DNA of 45,164 bases from Candidatus Parachristensenella avicola (GTDB lineage Bacteria; Bacillota; Clostridia; Christensenellales; UMGS416), in the NCBI GenBank assembly GCA_904420205.1, contig CAJFUN010000025.1:1-45164 (forward strand). The letters are read 5' to 3'. This document shows positions 7,806-14,902 of the stretch, piece after piece (the stretch's first letter is position 1; every line of letters starts with the position of its first letter). Under the pieces are notes generated by a model. The model saw nothing but the letters and a program-made list of their open reading frames with translations, did no database searches and was not told where the DNA came from. A program made the position numbers and the translations under genes.

Positions 7806-10016
7806 TTACTTTTTCTTGGCCTTTGCAGGTTTGGAAACCTTAGCCGCCTTGAGGCGCTTTTTCGCTTTGTACCGGTCCAGCAATTCATGGCACCAGGCCC
7901 AAAATGGGCCAGCCAGCAGAACGGAGGAATAGGTACCGAACAGCAGTCCGACGATAATGGGCAGTGAGAACTCACGAATCGAAGTTACGCCCAGGATATA
8001 CACGCACAGGATGGTCAACAACGTGGTCAAGGACGTATTGATGGAGCGCGTCAGCGTCTCTTTTACGGACTTATCCACGACTTCACGGCGGGTCAGCGAC
8101 GAACCAAAGCGCCGGTTGTTATCGCGGATTCGGTCGAACACGACAATGGTATTGTTGATGGAATAACCCATGATCGTCAGCACAGCCGCAATAAACGAAC
8201 TATTCACCTGGATATTGAGGATGCAAACCACACAAATCATCATACCCATATCATGAATCAGCGCGATCACAGCAGCCAAACCGCTTAAGAATTCAAACCG
8301 GAAGGAGATATAGATCAGCATCAGCACGCAGGTGATTCCGATCGCCGTCAACGCATTTTTAATGAGCTCCGAGCCGGCGGTTGCACCGACGCGATCCTCT
8401 GATACGACCTCCATATCCGGATATTGGGCTTTTAGATCCTCCTCAATCTGCTTAATCTGCGCATCGTAATCCTCTCCGCTTTCGTTCTTGTTCTGGATTT
8501 GGATCACCGCCTGCGTATCCTCCGATACCGATACTCGGACATCCATCTTCGTATCGGTCACCGTCTGCCGTACGATGTCAACCACGTCGTCTGACGCAAA
8601 GCTCTGTTTGAGATCCACTGTATAGAGCGTTCCGCCAGCAAAGTCAATGCCGAAATTAAAGCCGCCTGTAAATCCTGTCGCCACGCCGATCAGGATAACC
8701 GCTACCGGCAACAACGCAAACCACCGGCCATATTTTGTTACAGAGAAAGCGCGTTCCTTCTTTTCCGCCTTGGGCTTGGACAGGCCGAAGAGCGACGGCT
8801 TCTCCACCCCAAAGACCACCAGGGCCTGCAGCAGCATGCGGGTGATCAGCACAGCGGTAATCATGCTGGCCACGATGGAAATTGCCAGCGTATAGGCATA
8901 ACCCTTGATGGATCCGGTACCATAGGCGATCAACACGACCGCGGCAATCATCGTTGTGATATTAGAATCCAGGATGGCCACCATGGCCTTCTTGAAGGCG
9001 GTATTGACTGCCGCGCGCACGCTCTTACCGATGCGCAGCTCTTCCTTAAGCCGCTCAAAGATAATAACGTTGGCGTCCACCGCCATACCAATGCCCAATA
9101 TAATACCTGCAATACCGGGCAGGGTAAGTTGCACGCCTGGAATCAGGCAGACGCAGTACATCACAATGATGACATAAATGGTTAACGCCACATCGGCTAC
9201 GAGACCCGGCAGCCGGTATACGATGAGCATGAAGAGGTAGATCAATCCAAGGCCGATCAGGCCGGCAATGATGGAGCGGGTCAGAGCATCCTCGCCCAGC
9301 GTAGCGGAAATTGTGCGGATCTCGGTCTGCTCCAGATCCAGCGGCAACGCACCGGATTGAATCAGCATCGCCAATTCCCTGGCGCCATCCAGTGTAAAGC
9401 CGCCTTCAATATAGCCTTCGCCGTTGGTGATAGCGCTCTGGACATCGGGCGCTGAGATGAGCTCGTCATCCAAGTAAATGCTGATTTTTTGCCCCACCAA
9501 GCGAGAAGATGCCTCTGAAAAAGCGGTAGCCGCATCGTTCTTGAACTTAAAGGCAACAACATAGCCCGAGTCCTGCAGGTATTCATAGCCGCACTGCTCA
9601 ATGTCCTTGCCTTCCGCAATCACGGTGCCGTCTGGCTCACGGAACTCAAGGTGGGCCGGCTTGCCGATGATATCCAATACAGCCTTCGGATCCGCTACGT
9701 TTGGAATTTCCACCCGGATGCGGTTGGTACCCTGGCGGTTTACGGTAGCTTCAGTATAGCCTTGGTTATCCAGACGTCTGCGCAGCACTTCCATGGTGCT
9801 CGCCATCTGGGATTCAAAGTTACCGTCACCGGCGTCTTGTGCGTCATACACCACATACACGCCGCCACGCAGATCCAGTCCCAGCTGCACGGCCTCCCCC
9901 CAGGAGAGCACGTCGTAGCGGCCTATCGCTACGCCGAACACTCCAACCAGGCCCAGCACAATGGATACAACCAGCAAGGTTGATACCATTATGATGGTCC
10001 ATTTCTTGCTCCTCAT
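7806..10016 (-). CDS. secDF: protein translocase subunit SecDF, fused
   Basis: A 736-residue fusion of SecD and SecF in one chain. The SecD half has an N-terminal membrane segment, the conserved GLDLRGGVY segment, a large outer P1 domain, and then a bundle of membrane helices with AGIILGIGMAVDANVIIFER. The SecF half starts near residue 425 and has its own NFGIDFAGGTLY motif, a second outer domain and a bundle with MGYSINNTIVVFDRIR. SecDF uses the proton or sodium gradient to pull proteins across the membrane after SecA/SecYEG. The start has AAGGAGG 7 nt upstream. No YajC gene is seen nearby. It sits downstream of the SCIFF genes, an order conserved in many Clostridia. Confidence 0.95.
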   Translation of the reverse strand: MRSKKWTIIMVSTLLVVSIVLGLVGVFGVAIGRYDVLSWGEAVQLGLDLRGGVYVVYDAQDAGDGNFESQMASTMEVLRRRLDNQGYTEATVNRQGTNRIRVEIPNVADPKAVLDIIGKPAHLEFREPDGTVIAEGKDIEQCGYEYLQDSGYVVAFKFKNDAATAFSEASSRLVGQKISIYLDDELISAPDVQSAITNGEGYIEGGFTLDGARELAMLIQSGALPLDLEQTEIRTISATLGEDALTRSIIAGLIGLGLIYLFMLIVYRLPGLVADVALTIYVIIVMYCVCLIPGVQLTLPGIAGIILGIGMAVDANVIIFERLKEELRIGKSVRAAVNTAFKKAMVAILDSNITTMIAAVVLIAYGTGSIKGYAYTLAISIVASMITAVLITRMLLQALVVFGVEKPSLFGLSKPKAEKKERAFSVTKYGRWFALLPVAVILIGVATGFTGGFNFGIDFAGGTLYTVDLKQSFASDDVVDIVRQTVTDTKMDVRVSVSEDTQAVIQIQNKNESGEDYDAQIKQIEEDLKAQYPDMEVVSEDRVGATAGSELIKNALTAIGITCVLMLIYISFRFEFLSGLAAVIALIHDMGMMICVVCILNIQVNSSFIAAVLTIMGYSINNTIVVFDRIRDNNRRFGSSLTRREVVDKSVKETLTRSINTSLTTLLTILCVYILGVTSIREFSLPIIVGLLFGTYSSVLLAGPFWAWCHELLDRYKAKKRLKAAKVSKPAKAKKK

Positions 10017-10065
10017 GGTCTGTCCTCCTTAATTGCCTTATCCGTTTATTATAATTTTCCAGCGG

Positions 10066-10578
10066 CTATTCGTCAATAACCTGCGGGCAATTGGCGTATT
10101 CCCTGCCCAGCCGCTCATATGCCTGTGCGCGCGGAACCGCCTGGCTCATCTCCGTATCTGTGGCCGTTCGGACGATGCGCCCAGGTACGCCCATAACCAC
10201 GCTGCCCGCCGGCACCTGCGTTCCCGGCGCAACGACGGCGCCGGCCGCGATGATCGCGCCTTCCCCGATCTTTGCGCCGTCCAGCACGACTGCGCCCATT
10301 CCAACCAATACCCGGTCTTCCACATGGCAGCCGTGCAAAATGGCCCGATGACCTACCGTCACATACTGGCCGACCCGAACGCCGCCGTGCAGAATTACTC
10401 CGTCCTGCAGGTTGCTGCACATGCCGACGCGGATAGGCCCATCGTCTCCCCGCAACACGGCCTGAGGCCAGACGGTACAGCCTTGGCCCAATACGACATC
10501 TCCGGAAACGACGGCGGAGGGATGAAGGAAGGCGGCATCTTCCGTCCGCGGATACTGCCCCCTATACGGCGCCTTCAT
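10066..10578 (-). CDS. gamma-class carbonic-anhydrase-like hexapeptide-repeat protein
   Basis: A 170-residue left-handed beta-helix protein of the gamma-carbonic anhydrase / YrdA / PaaY group. It has repeats such as VVLGQGCTVWPQAVLRGD and a run of hexapeptide turns. The histidines expected to bind the metal appear in the ILHGGVRVG, HRAILHGCHVE region. Family members hydrate carbon dioxide or have unknown functions. I chose the ATG at 10578 because a short-spaced AAAGGAG lies just before it; a start at 10623 would add 15 unlikely residues. It overlaps the end of the SCIFF maturase gene by 17 nt, so the two are probably translationally coupled. Confidence 0.85.
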   Translation of the reverse strand: MKAPYRGQYPRTEDAAFLHPSAVVSGDVVLGQGCTVWPQAVLRGDDGPIRVGMCSNLQDGVILHGGVRVGQYVTVGHRAILHGCHVEDRVLVGMGAVVLDGAKIGEGAIIAAGAVVAPGTQVPAGSVVMGVPGRIVRTATDTEMSQAVPRAQAYERLGREYANCPQVIDE

Positions 10579-11938
10579 CTTCTCCTTTCGCTCCCTCCTC
10601 CAAATAGTGCAGGGCGATCGCACACTCTACGCGCTTGCGCTCGATTTCACATTCCATGTCATAGGGCTTAGAAATATCGCCGTTTTGATGCCAAGCATTA
10701 GCCGCGCAACCTCCTGAGCAATAGAACTTCGCCCAGCAGTCTTTGCACTTAGCCTTGTGCAGCACATGGTTGGTCCGGAAGGGTTCCTGCATGGTTTCGT
10801 CAAAGACCCCTTCCAGCACATTGCCCATTTTGAACTGTTCCTCCCCAACAAATTGATGGCAAGGATAAATATCCCCCTGGGGCGAAACAGCTACATACTC
10901 GTTACCCGCGCCGCAGCCGGTCAGCCGTTTAATGGCACAGGGGCCGTTACCCAGGTCAATCATAAAATGGAAAAAGTTAAACCAGTTGCCCTTAGCCCTT
11001 TCCCGGGCCATCAGATGCATAAGCTTTTCATATTCCGCACGGATCGCCGGCAGATCGCTTTTTTGCAGGGCATAGGGCATCTTAAGATCCGTCACTACCG
11101 GTTCCACTGAGATCTGATCAAAACCTTCCCGATTCAGCGCCATTACATCCTCGGCAAAATCCAGGTTATAGCGCGTATAGGTGCCCCGGATGTAGTAATC
11201 TTTGCCCAGCGGACGGCGCTTTTCTACCAACGCCTTAGCTCGAGGTAGGATGGCGTCAAAGCTGCCCTTTCCTCCGGGCTGCGGCCGCAGGCGATCATGC
11301 ACTTCGCGTCGGCCGTCCAGAGAGATCACCACGTTCTCCATCTCGCGATTCATAAAGTCGATGACTTCGTCGTCCATAGCCAGGCCATTGGTGGTGATCG
11401 TAAAATGGATTTTTTTGCCGTGCTCCTTTTCCAACTTACGCCCATAGGCCACGAGATCCTTGACGACTTGCCAATTCATCAGCGGCTCACCGCCAAAAAA
11501 GTCCACTTCCAGGTTCACGCGCTTTCCGGAGCGCGCCACCAGAAAGTCCAGCGCCCTGGCGCCGACTTCAAAACTCATCAAGCAGCGGCCCCCATGGAAG
11601 GCGCCGGTTCCAGCAAAGCAGTAGGCGCAACGCAGGTTGCAATCATGCGCCACATTCAAGCACATGGATTTTACAACCTTCTGGCTGTTCAGCTCGATTT
11701 CGTCTAACTTCCATTGGGTGAAAAGGGCCTGCTGATCGCGAAGTTTATCTACCTCCTCGATCACCTCGCGGATCTCCTTGGGATCAAAGCGGTCGGACAG
11801 CTCGCGAACAATGGCGGCTGCTTCCATCCTTTCATATCGCTCAATCACCCGGGCTGAAAGCTCGTCCAGCGCGTAAACCGAACCGCTGCATTCGTCCACT
11901 GCCAAATACAGCTCGTCCACTGAAAAAACATGTACCAT
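10562..11938 (-). CDS. radical SAM maturase of the SCIFF peptide (thioether-forming)
   Basis: A 458-residue radical SAM/SPASM enzyme of the SCIFF maturase family (Tte1186/CteB type). Residues 1-85 form a peptide-recognition-like domain. The radical SAM cluster motif is CNLRCAYC, with cysteines at 100, 104 and 107. The C-terminal third holds the SPASM cysteines that bind two extra Fe-S clusters (CGAGNEY, YPCHQF, CKDCWAKFYCSGGCAANAW). It joins a cysteine sulfur of the precursor to the alpha carbon of another residue. The precursor gene lies 141 bp upstream with a strong hairpin between them. The start has AAAAGGA upstream. Length and motif order are normal for the family. Confidence 0.94.
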   Translation of the reverse strand: MVHVFSVDELYLAVDECSGSVYALDELSARVIERYERMEAAAIVRELSDRFDPKEIREVIEEVDKLRDQQALFTQWKLDEIELNSQKVVKSMCLNVAHDCNLRCAYCFAGTGAFHGGRCLMSFEVGARALDFLVARSGKRVNLEVDFFGGEPLMNWQVVKDLVAYGRKLEKEHGKKIHFTITTNGLAMDDEVIDFMNREMENVVISLDGRREVHDRLRPQPGGKGSFDAILPRAKALVEKRRPLGKDYYIRGTYTRYNLDFAEDVMALNREGFDQISVEPVVTDLKMPYALQKSDLPAIRAEYEKLMHLMARERAKGNWFNFFHFMIDLGNGPCAIKRLTGCGAGNEYVAVSPQGDIYPCHQFVGEEQFKMGNVLEGVFDETMQEPFRTNHVLHKAKCKDCWAKFYCSGGCAANAWHQNGDISKPYDMECEIERKRVECAIALHYLEEGAKGEDEGAV

Positions 11939-12016
11939 ATCCGTATCCTTTTCTGCGTAAAATCTGCGTCGTCCGTTTAAAAGGCGCTAGGTCCTTTAAT
12001 ATGCAAATAGCCAGAA

Positions 12017-12062
12017 AGGGGCCCAGGTCTGCCCTGTGTTTCAAAGGCAGGCCTGGGCCTCT
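12017..12062 (-). terminator. attenuator-like hairpin between SCIFF and its maturase
   Basis: A long GC-rich stem of about 17 bp (12017-12033 with 12046-12062, including two G-U pairs) and a 12-nt loop. It starts 18 nt past the SCIFF stop. On the minus strand only TTTCTGG follows, so it should terminate incompletely and let part of the transcription through to the maturase. It could also protect the 3' end of the short SCIFF message. Confidence 0.65.
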
Positions 12063-12079
12063 TTATTTCCTGTCTGGGT

Positions 12080-12226
12080 TTAGGCCTCTTTACGGGCACA
12101 CTTCTGATTCGCCACCGTGCAAGAAGTCTTGCAGGCAGACTGGCAGGAAGCCTGGCACTCGCCGCAGCCGCCGTGCGCCGCGCTCTGCTGCAGGCAGCCT
12201 TTTTGGATGACCTGAATATGCTTCAT
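12080..12226 (-). CDS. SCIFF precursor peptide (six-cysteines-in-forty-five family), with a seventh cysteine
   Basis: A 48-residue peptide matching the SCIFF precursor family of Clostridia. It starts MKHIQVIQKGC and contains the hallmark core CGECQASCQSACKTSCTVA (residues 21-39). Cysteines are at 11, 21, 24, 28, 32, 36 and 43. Six of these fit the family pattern; Cys11 lies in the part corresponding to the leader and is extra. The maturase downstream makes a thioether bridge in the core. The biological role of the product is unknown. The ATG has AAGGGAG upstream, and a near-consensus promoter lies 34 bp before it. Confidence 0.94.
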   Translation of the reverse strand: MKHIQVIQKGCLQQSAAHGGCGECQASCQSACKTSCTVANQKCARKEA

Positions 12227-12259
12227 GGAAATTCTCCCTTACTTAAAAGATTCCTTTTT

Positions 12260-12288
12260 AGTATATCGCATAATCCGCATCATCGCAA
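12260..12288 (-). promoter_or_regulatory. promoter of the SCIFF gene
   Basis: On the minus strand TTGCGA (12288-12283) is followed after 17 bp by TATACT (12265-12260). The likely start of transcription is near 12253, giving a leader of about 27 nt. It lies just past the stop codon of the TIGR04086-like gene, so SCIFF starts its own transcript. Confidence 0.75.
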
Positions 12289-12295
12289 GGGCTTT

Positions 12296-12724
12296 TTACT
12301 TTCTAAAGAGCGATACGATGACGCTGGCACCTAATCCCGCTACAGCGCCCAGGCCTACATCGGCCAGCCACAGCTGCAGCGAAGCGGCCGGCGCGCCCAG
12401 CCAGCCCAGCACTAGCCCCACAAGCGCCAGCCCAACCGCGCCGACGCCCAAGCCCCGAAGCCAAATATACCCCCCGCGGTTCCAAGTTGCCGCTACTGCG
12501 CCGACCATGGCGCACACCACCTTGCACACCTGCGCCCACAGCGCAGCCGACGCCATTTCGGCCCCTGTCGCCCTCATCATCAGCGTAACGGCCCCCAGCA
12601 GCAGCAGCGCGCTCAACACGCTGGCCCCCAGGCCGACCGCCGCCCAACGGCCCATATCCGCCAAATTCACCGGGGCCGCCTGGCGCTTGCGCGGCTTTAG
12701 CTTTTTCATCTTTTTCTTTGCCAT
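12296..12724 (-). CDS. TIGR04086/YrzE-like membrane protein linked to SCIFF
   Basis: A 142-residue protein with a lysine/arginine-rich N-terminus (MAKKKMKKLKPRKRQ) and four hydrophobic segments separated by short loops (VSGLG-type glycine turns, TWNRGGY). Small four-helix proteins of the TIGR04086 family commonly sit next to SCIFF and secDF in Clostridia, and the position here, directly upstream of SCIFF, supports the match. Function is unknown. The ATG has GAGGAGAG upstream. Alanine and glycine codons dominate, and an alternate frame is open over much of the gene because of the high GC content. I am sure it is a membrane protein, less sure of the family name. Confidence 0.75.
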   Translation of the reverse strand: MAKKKMKKLKPRKRQAAPVNLADMGRWAAVGLGASVLSALLLLGAVTLMMRATGAEMASAALWAQVCKVVCAMVGAVAATWNRGGYIWLRGLGVGAVGLALVGLVLGWLGAPAASLQLWLADVGLGAVAGLGASVIVSLFRK

Positions 12725-12838
12725 GATGCTCTCCTCTTTTCTTATGGTTCAAGCTATGCCGGCCCTGCGATAAATATGTATCTTCCCTCGCGGAGAAAGA
12801 CGTTTGCCTTTTCCAGCCCGCGCAATTGCCTCTCTGGC

Positions 12839-13390
12839 TCATTTTTGATCGGATTTTTTCCCCCGAAGCCGTTGAACTGCGCGCCTTGTTATAGGATTTG
12901 CCATAAGTGCGCGGTTTGCACCTGACACGATCACGCCGTTTATCATGCCCATAGCTGCGCCGGCGATGATCATGACCGGAAGATAGGCGGGAATAATCCC
13001 CGGGCTATGGGTATAGGCAGCAGCCATGATCAGCTGCCCCAGATTATGGGCTAGACCGCCGGCCAAGGATACCCCTACCGGAGAAAAAAAACGGCTTCTG
13101 ATCAAAACTGCCATGACTGCCCAAGAAAGCAGCGCACCCGCCGCCGAAAAGATCAGCCCGGAAAATCCGGAAAACAGAATGGCCGAAAGCAGCACGCGGC
13201 TCAGGGAAAGGGCCAGTGCCTGCCAAGGCCCTGCCTGCAGAAGTAAAAAGAGCACAATAAGGTTGGCGAGCCCCAGTTTTATACCGGGAATCGGCACGGG
13301 TAGCGGAAGTAGCGTCTCCAAAAAGGAGAGGAGCAGCGCCAGTGCAGTCAGCAGCCCATAGGACGCCGCCAAATGGGTTCTTCTTTCCAT
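12839..13390 (-). CDS. Gx transporter family protein (heptaprenyl diphosphate synthase component I-like, EetB-like)
   Basis: A 183-residue integral membrane protein with about six hydrophobic segments and the family signature PVPIPGIKLGLANL near residues 31-44, then GGLAHNLGQL near 120. The family resembles the substrate-binding S components of ECF-type carriers. In flavin-based extracellular electron transfer loci of Listeria and Enterococcus the related protein is EetB, next to a NusG-domain protein (EetA). The same pair occurs here: the NusG-II gene ends 3 nt upstream of this start. The ribosome binding site is only moderate (AGGTGAGAA). A direct role in isoprenoid synthesis is doubtful, since no catalytic component is nearby. 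Confidence 0.85.
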   Translation of the reverse strand: MERRTHLAASYGLLTALALLLSFLETLLPLPVPIPGIKLGLANLIVLFLLLQAGPWQALALSLSRVLLSAILFSGFSGLIFSAAGALLSWAVMAVLIRSRFFSPVGVSLAGGLAHNLGQLIMAAAYTHSPGIIPAYLPVMIIAGAAMGMINGVIVSGANRALMANPITRRAVQRLRGKKSDQK

Positions 13391-13393
13391 TTC

Positions 13394-13765
13394 TCACCTA
13401 ACCATATCGTCTGCAGCGGCGGCCGCCCCTTCTACGCGCACCACAAGCCGGTGCGGCAGGCAGACGAGCCGCTCCTGCGCCGTCGAAATTACGCCTTGGT
13501 GGACACAGCGCTGATCCGGGCAGTCTGCCTCTTCGATCCATACGCCTCCCCCATCCGTACATACCAAATTGCTGCCTGCGTCGGATTGAACGAGATAACT
13601 GGCCTGTTCATCCAATGGCAGCCGCGTAAGCTCCGTCCCATCCTGCTCAACGACCGCCCATGCGCCGGCCGGTGCGCTTTGCCGCATACACAGGTAGAGG
13701 ATACCTGCCGCCAGCAGCACGCCGGCGCCCAGCAGCATATCGTGGATCCACCGTCTGTCCTTCAT
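13394..13765 (-). CDS. NusG domain II protein, membrane-anchored (EetA-like)
   Basis: A 123-residue protein with one N-terminal membrane anchor (about 9-27) and an outer domain of the NusG-II type. The conserved cysteines are at CPDQRCVHQG and in the VCLPHRLVV strand near the C-terminus. Family members are small exported proteins found next to Gx-transporter genes; in Listeria-type electron-transfer loci the related protein is EetA. The ATG has GAGGAGC upstream. It is divergent from apbE, with only 69 bp between the two starts, so the two transcripts may share control. Confidence 0.85.
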   Translation of the reverse strand: MKDRRWIHDMLLGAGVLLAAGILYLCMRQSAPAGAWAVVEQDGTELTRLPLDEQASYLVQSDAGSNLVCTDGGGVWIEEADCPDQRCVHQGVISTAQERLVCLPHRLVVRVEGAAAAADDMVR

Positions 13766-13778
13766 CTGCCGCTCCTCA

Positions 13779-13807
13779 TTGCAATTTTCTCCCTAATAGG
13801 GCATAAT
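13779..13807 (+). promoter_or_regulatory. promoter of apbE with an internal palindrome
   Basis: TTGCAA (13779-13784), a 17-bp spacer and CATAAT (13802-13807) form a good sigma-A promoter. Inside the spacer is the 11-bp palindrome CCCTAATAGGG (13791-13801), placed where a repressor could block polymerase. The start of transcription should be near 13814. Confidence 0.6.
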
Positions 13808-13834
13808 GGTCACCTGGAAGGGAGGACCAAGCCT

Positions 13835-14833
13835 GTGAGACGAACGCTTCTGCCTCTGCTAATTTTGCTGACTCTGCTGGCGCTGCTGCCGGGCGGCTGC
13901 ACGCCGGCATCTGTCAGCGGCGACCATTTTTCCCTGGATACCATCATCAGCATCACCTTGTATGATACACAGGATGCCGCCATATTGCAACAATGCTGGG
14001 ATCGGATCGATGAGCTGGAGGACACTTTGTCCCGCACCCGAGTCCAAAGCGATATATACCGGATTAATCATGCTCAAGGCAAACCGGTAACCGTACGGCC
14101 GGAGACAGCCGAACTATTATCCACAGCGCTGGAGATTTGCAAAGAAAGCCAGGGCGCGCTGGACATTACCATCGGTCCGGTGACAGAGCTATGGAACTTT
14201 AAATCTTCCGATCCCCAGCTTCCCGATGCCGGCGTGCTGGAAGAAGCCGTTGGGCGCGTCGGTTATGATCGGGTCGTCCTTTCGGGCGATACAGTTACGC
14301 TGCCCCAGGGCATGGCGCTGGATCTGGGGGCTATTGCTAAAGGATATATCGCTGATGAGCTGACTACAACCTTGCAGCAAGCCGGATGCAAAAGCGCGCT
14401 TTTGAACCTGGGCGGCAATGTGCTGACCCTCGGTGAAAAGCCCGATCATTCGCCTTGGGTCATTGGAATACGGGATCCAGAGGGTTCCGCATCCCAATCA
14501 CTTTTAAACCTGGAGCTGATTGGTTCCAAGGCTGTAGTAACCTCTGGCATCTATGAGCGGGGCTTTACTTTGCAGGGCCGCCGCTATCATCACCTGATCG
14601 ATCCAGACACCGGTTGGCCGGCTGACAATGGGCTGGCTTCCGTGACCATCGTAGCCGCTTCCTCAACGCTGGCTGACGGGCTGTCCACGGCATGTTTTGT
14701 GCTGGGTGTGGATGACGGATTATCGTTGCTGGCGCGATATGAGGATGTGGAAGGGCTTTTTATAATGCAAGACGGCAGCTGCCACACTACCGATGGGTTC
14801 GCCTCGCTTTTACAGTCGCCTGATCCCAAATGA
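13835..14833 (+). CDS. apbE: FAD:protein FMN transferase (ApbE/FmnB-like lipoprotein)
   Basis: A 332-residue exported lipoprotein. It splits FAD and joins the FMN part to a serine or threonine of an acceptor protein outside the membrane. It begins with a signal peptide ending in the lipobox LPGGC. Motifs include the SGDHFSLDTIISITLYD segment, an RTRVQSDIYRIN region, ALDLGAIAKGYIAD, SALLNLGGNVLTLG, HHLIDPDTGWP and the C-terminal DGLSTACFVLG segment with the metal-binding aspartate. I chose the GTG at 13835 because GGAGG (13821-13825) lies 9 nt before it and the signal peptide starts there; the open frame extends upstream but without protein-like sequence. Its likely target is the FMN-binding lipoprotein encoded convergently. 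Confidence 0.95.
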   Translation: MRRTLLPLLILLTLLALLPGGCTPASVSGDHFSLDTIISITLYDTQDAAILQQCWDRIDELEDTLSRTRVQSDIYRINHAQGKPVTVRPETAELLSTALEICKESQGALDITIGPVTELWNFKSSDPQLPDAGVLEEAVGRVGYDRVVLSGDTVTLPQGMALDLGAIAKGYIADELTTTLQQAGCKSALLNLGGNVLTLGEKPDHSPWVIGIRDPEGSASQSLLNLELIGSKAVVTSGIYERGFTLQGRRYHHLIDPDTGWPADNGLASVTIVAASSTLADGLSTACFVLGVDDGLSLLARYEDVEGLFIMQDGSCHTTDGFASLLQSPDPK

Positions 14834-14837
14834 TCCT

Positions 14838-14878
14838 AAAAATGGCCGGCTTTCCGCTATGGAAAACCGGCCATTTTT
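14838..14878 (+). terminator. bidirectional terminator between apbE and the FMN-binding lipoprotein gene
   Basis: A 12-bp stem (14838-14849 with 14867-14878) built around AATGGCCGG. It ends in T-runs on both strands, so it can stop transcription from both convergent genes. Confidence 0.88.
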
Positions 14879-14902
14879 CTTTTCCGAATCGGCAGAACCT
14901 GC

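Noticed and set aside
12725..12838. Missing yajC gene between the Gx and TIGR04086-like genes
   Set aside because: The 114-bp gap holds no frame of suitable length or YajC-like membrane segment.
13373..13834. Upstream extension of the apbE frame to 13373
   Set aside because: This part is antisense to the NusG-II gene, is not protein-like, and the signal peptide with ribosome binding site starts at 13835.
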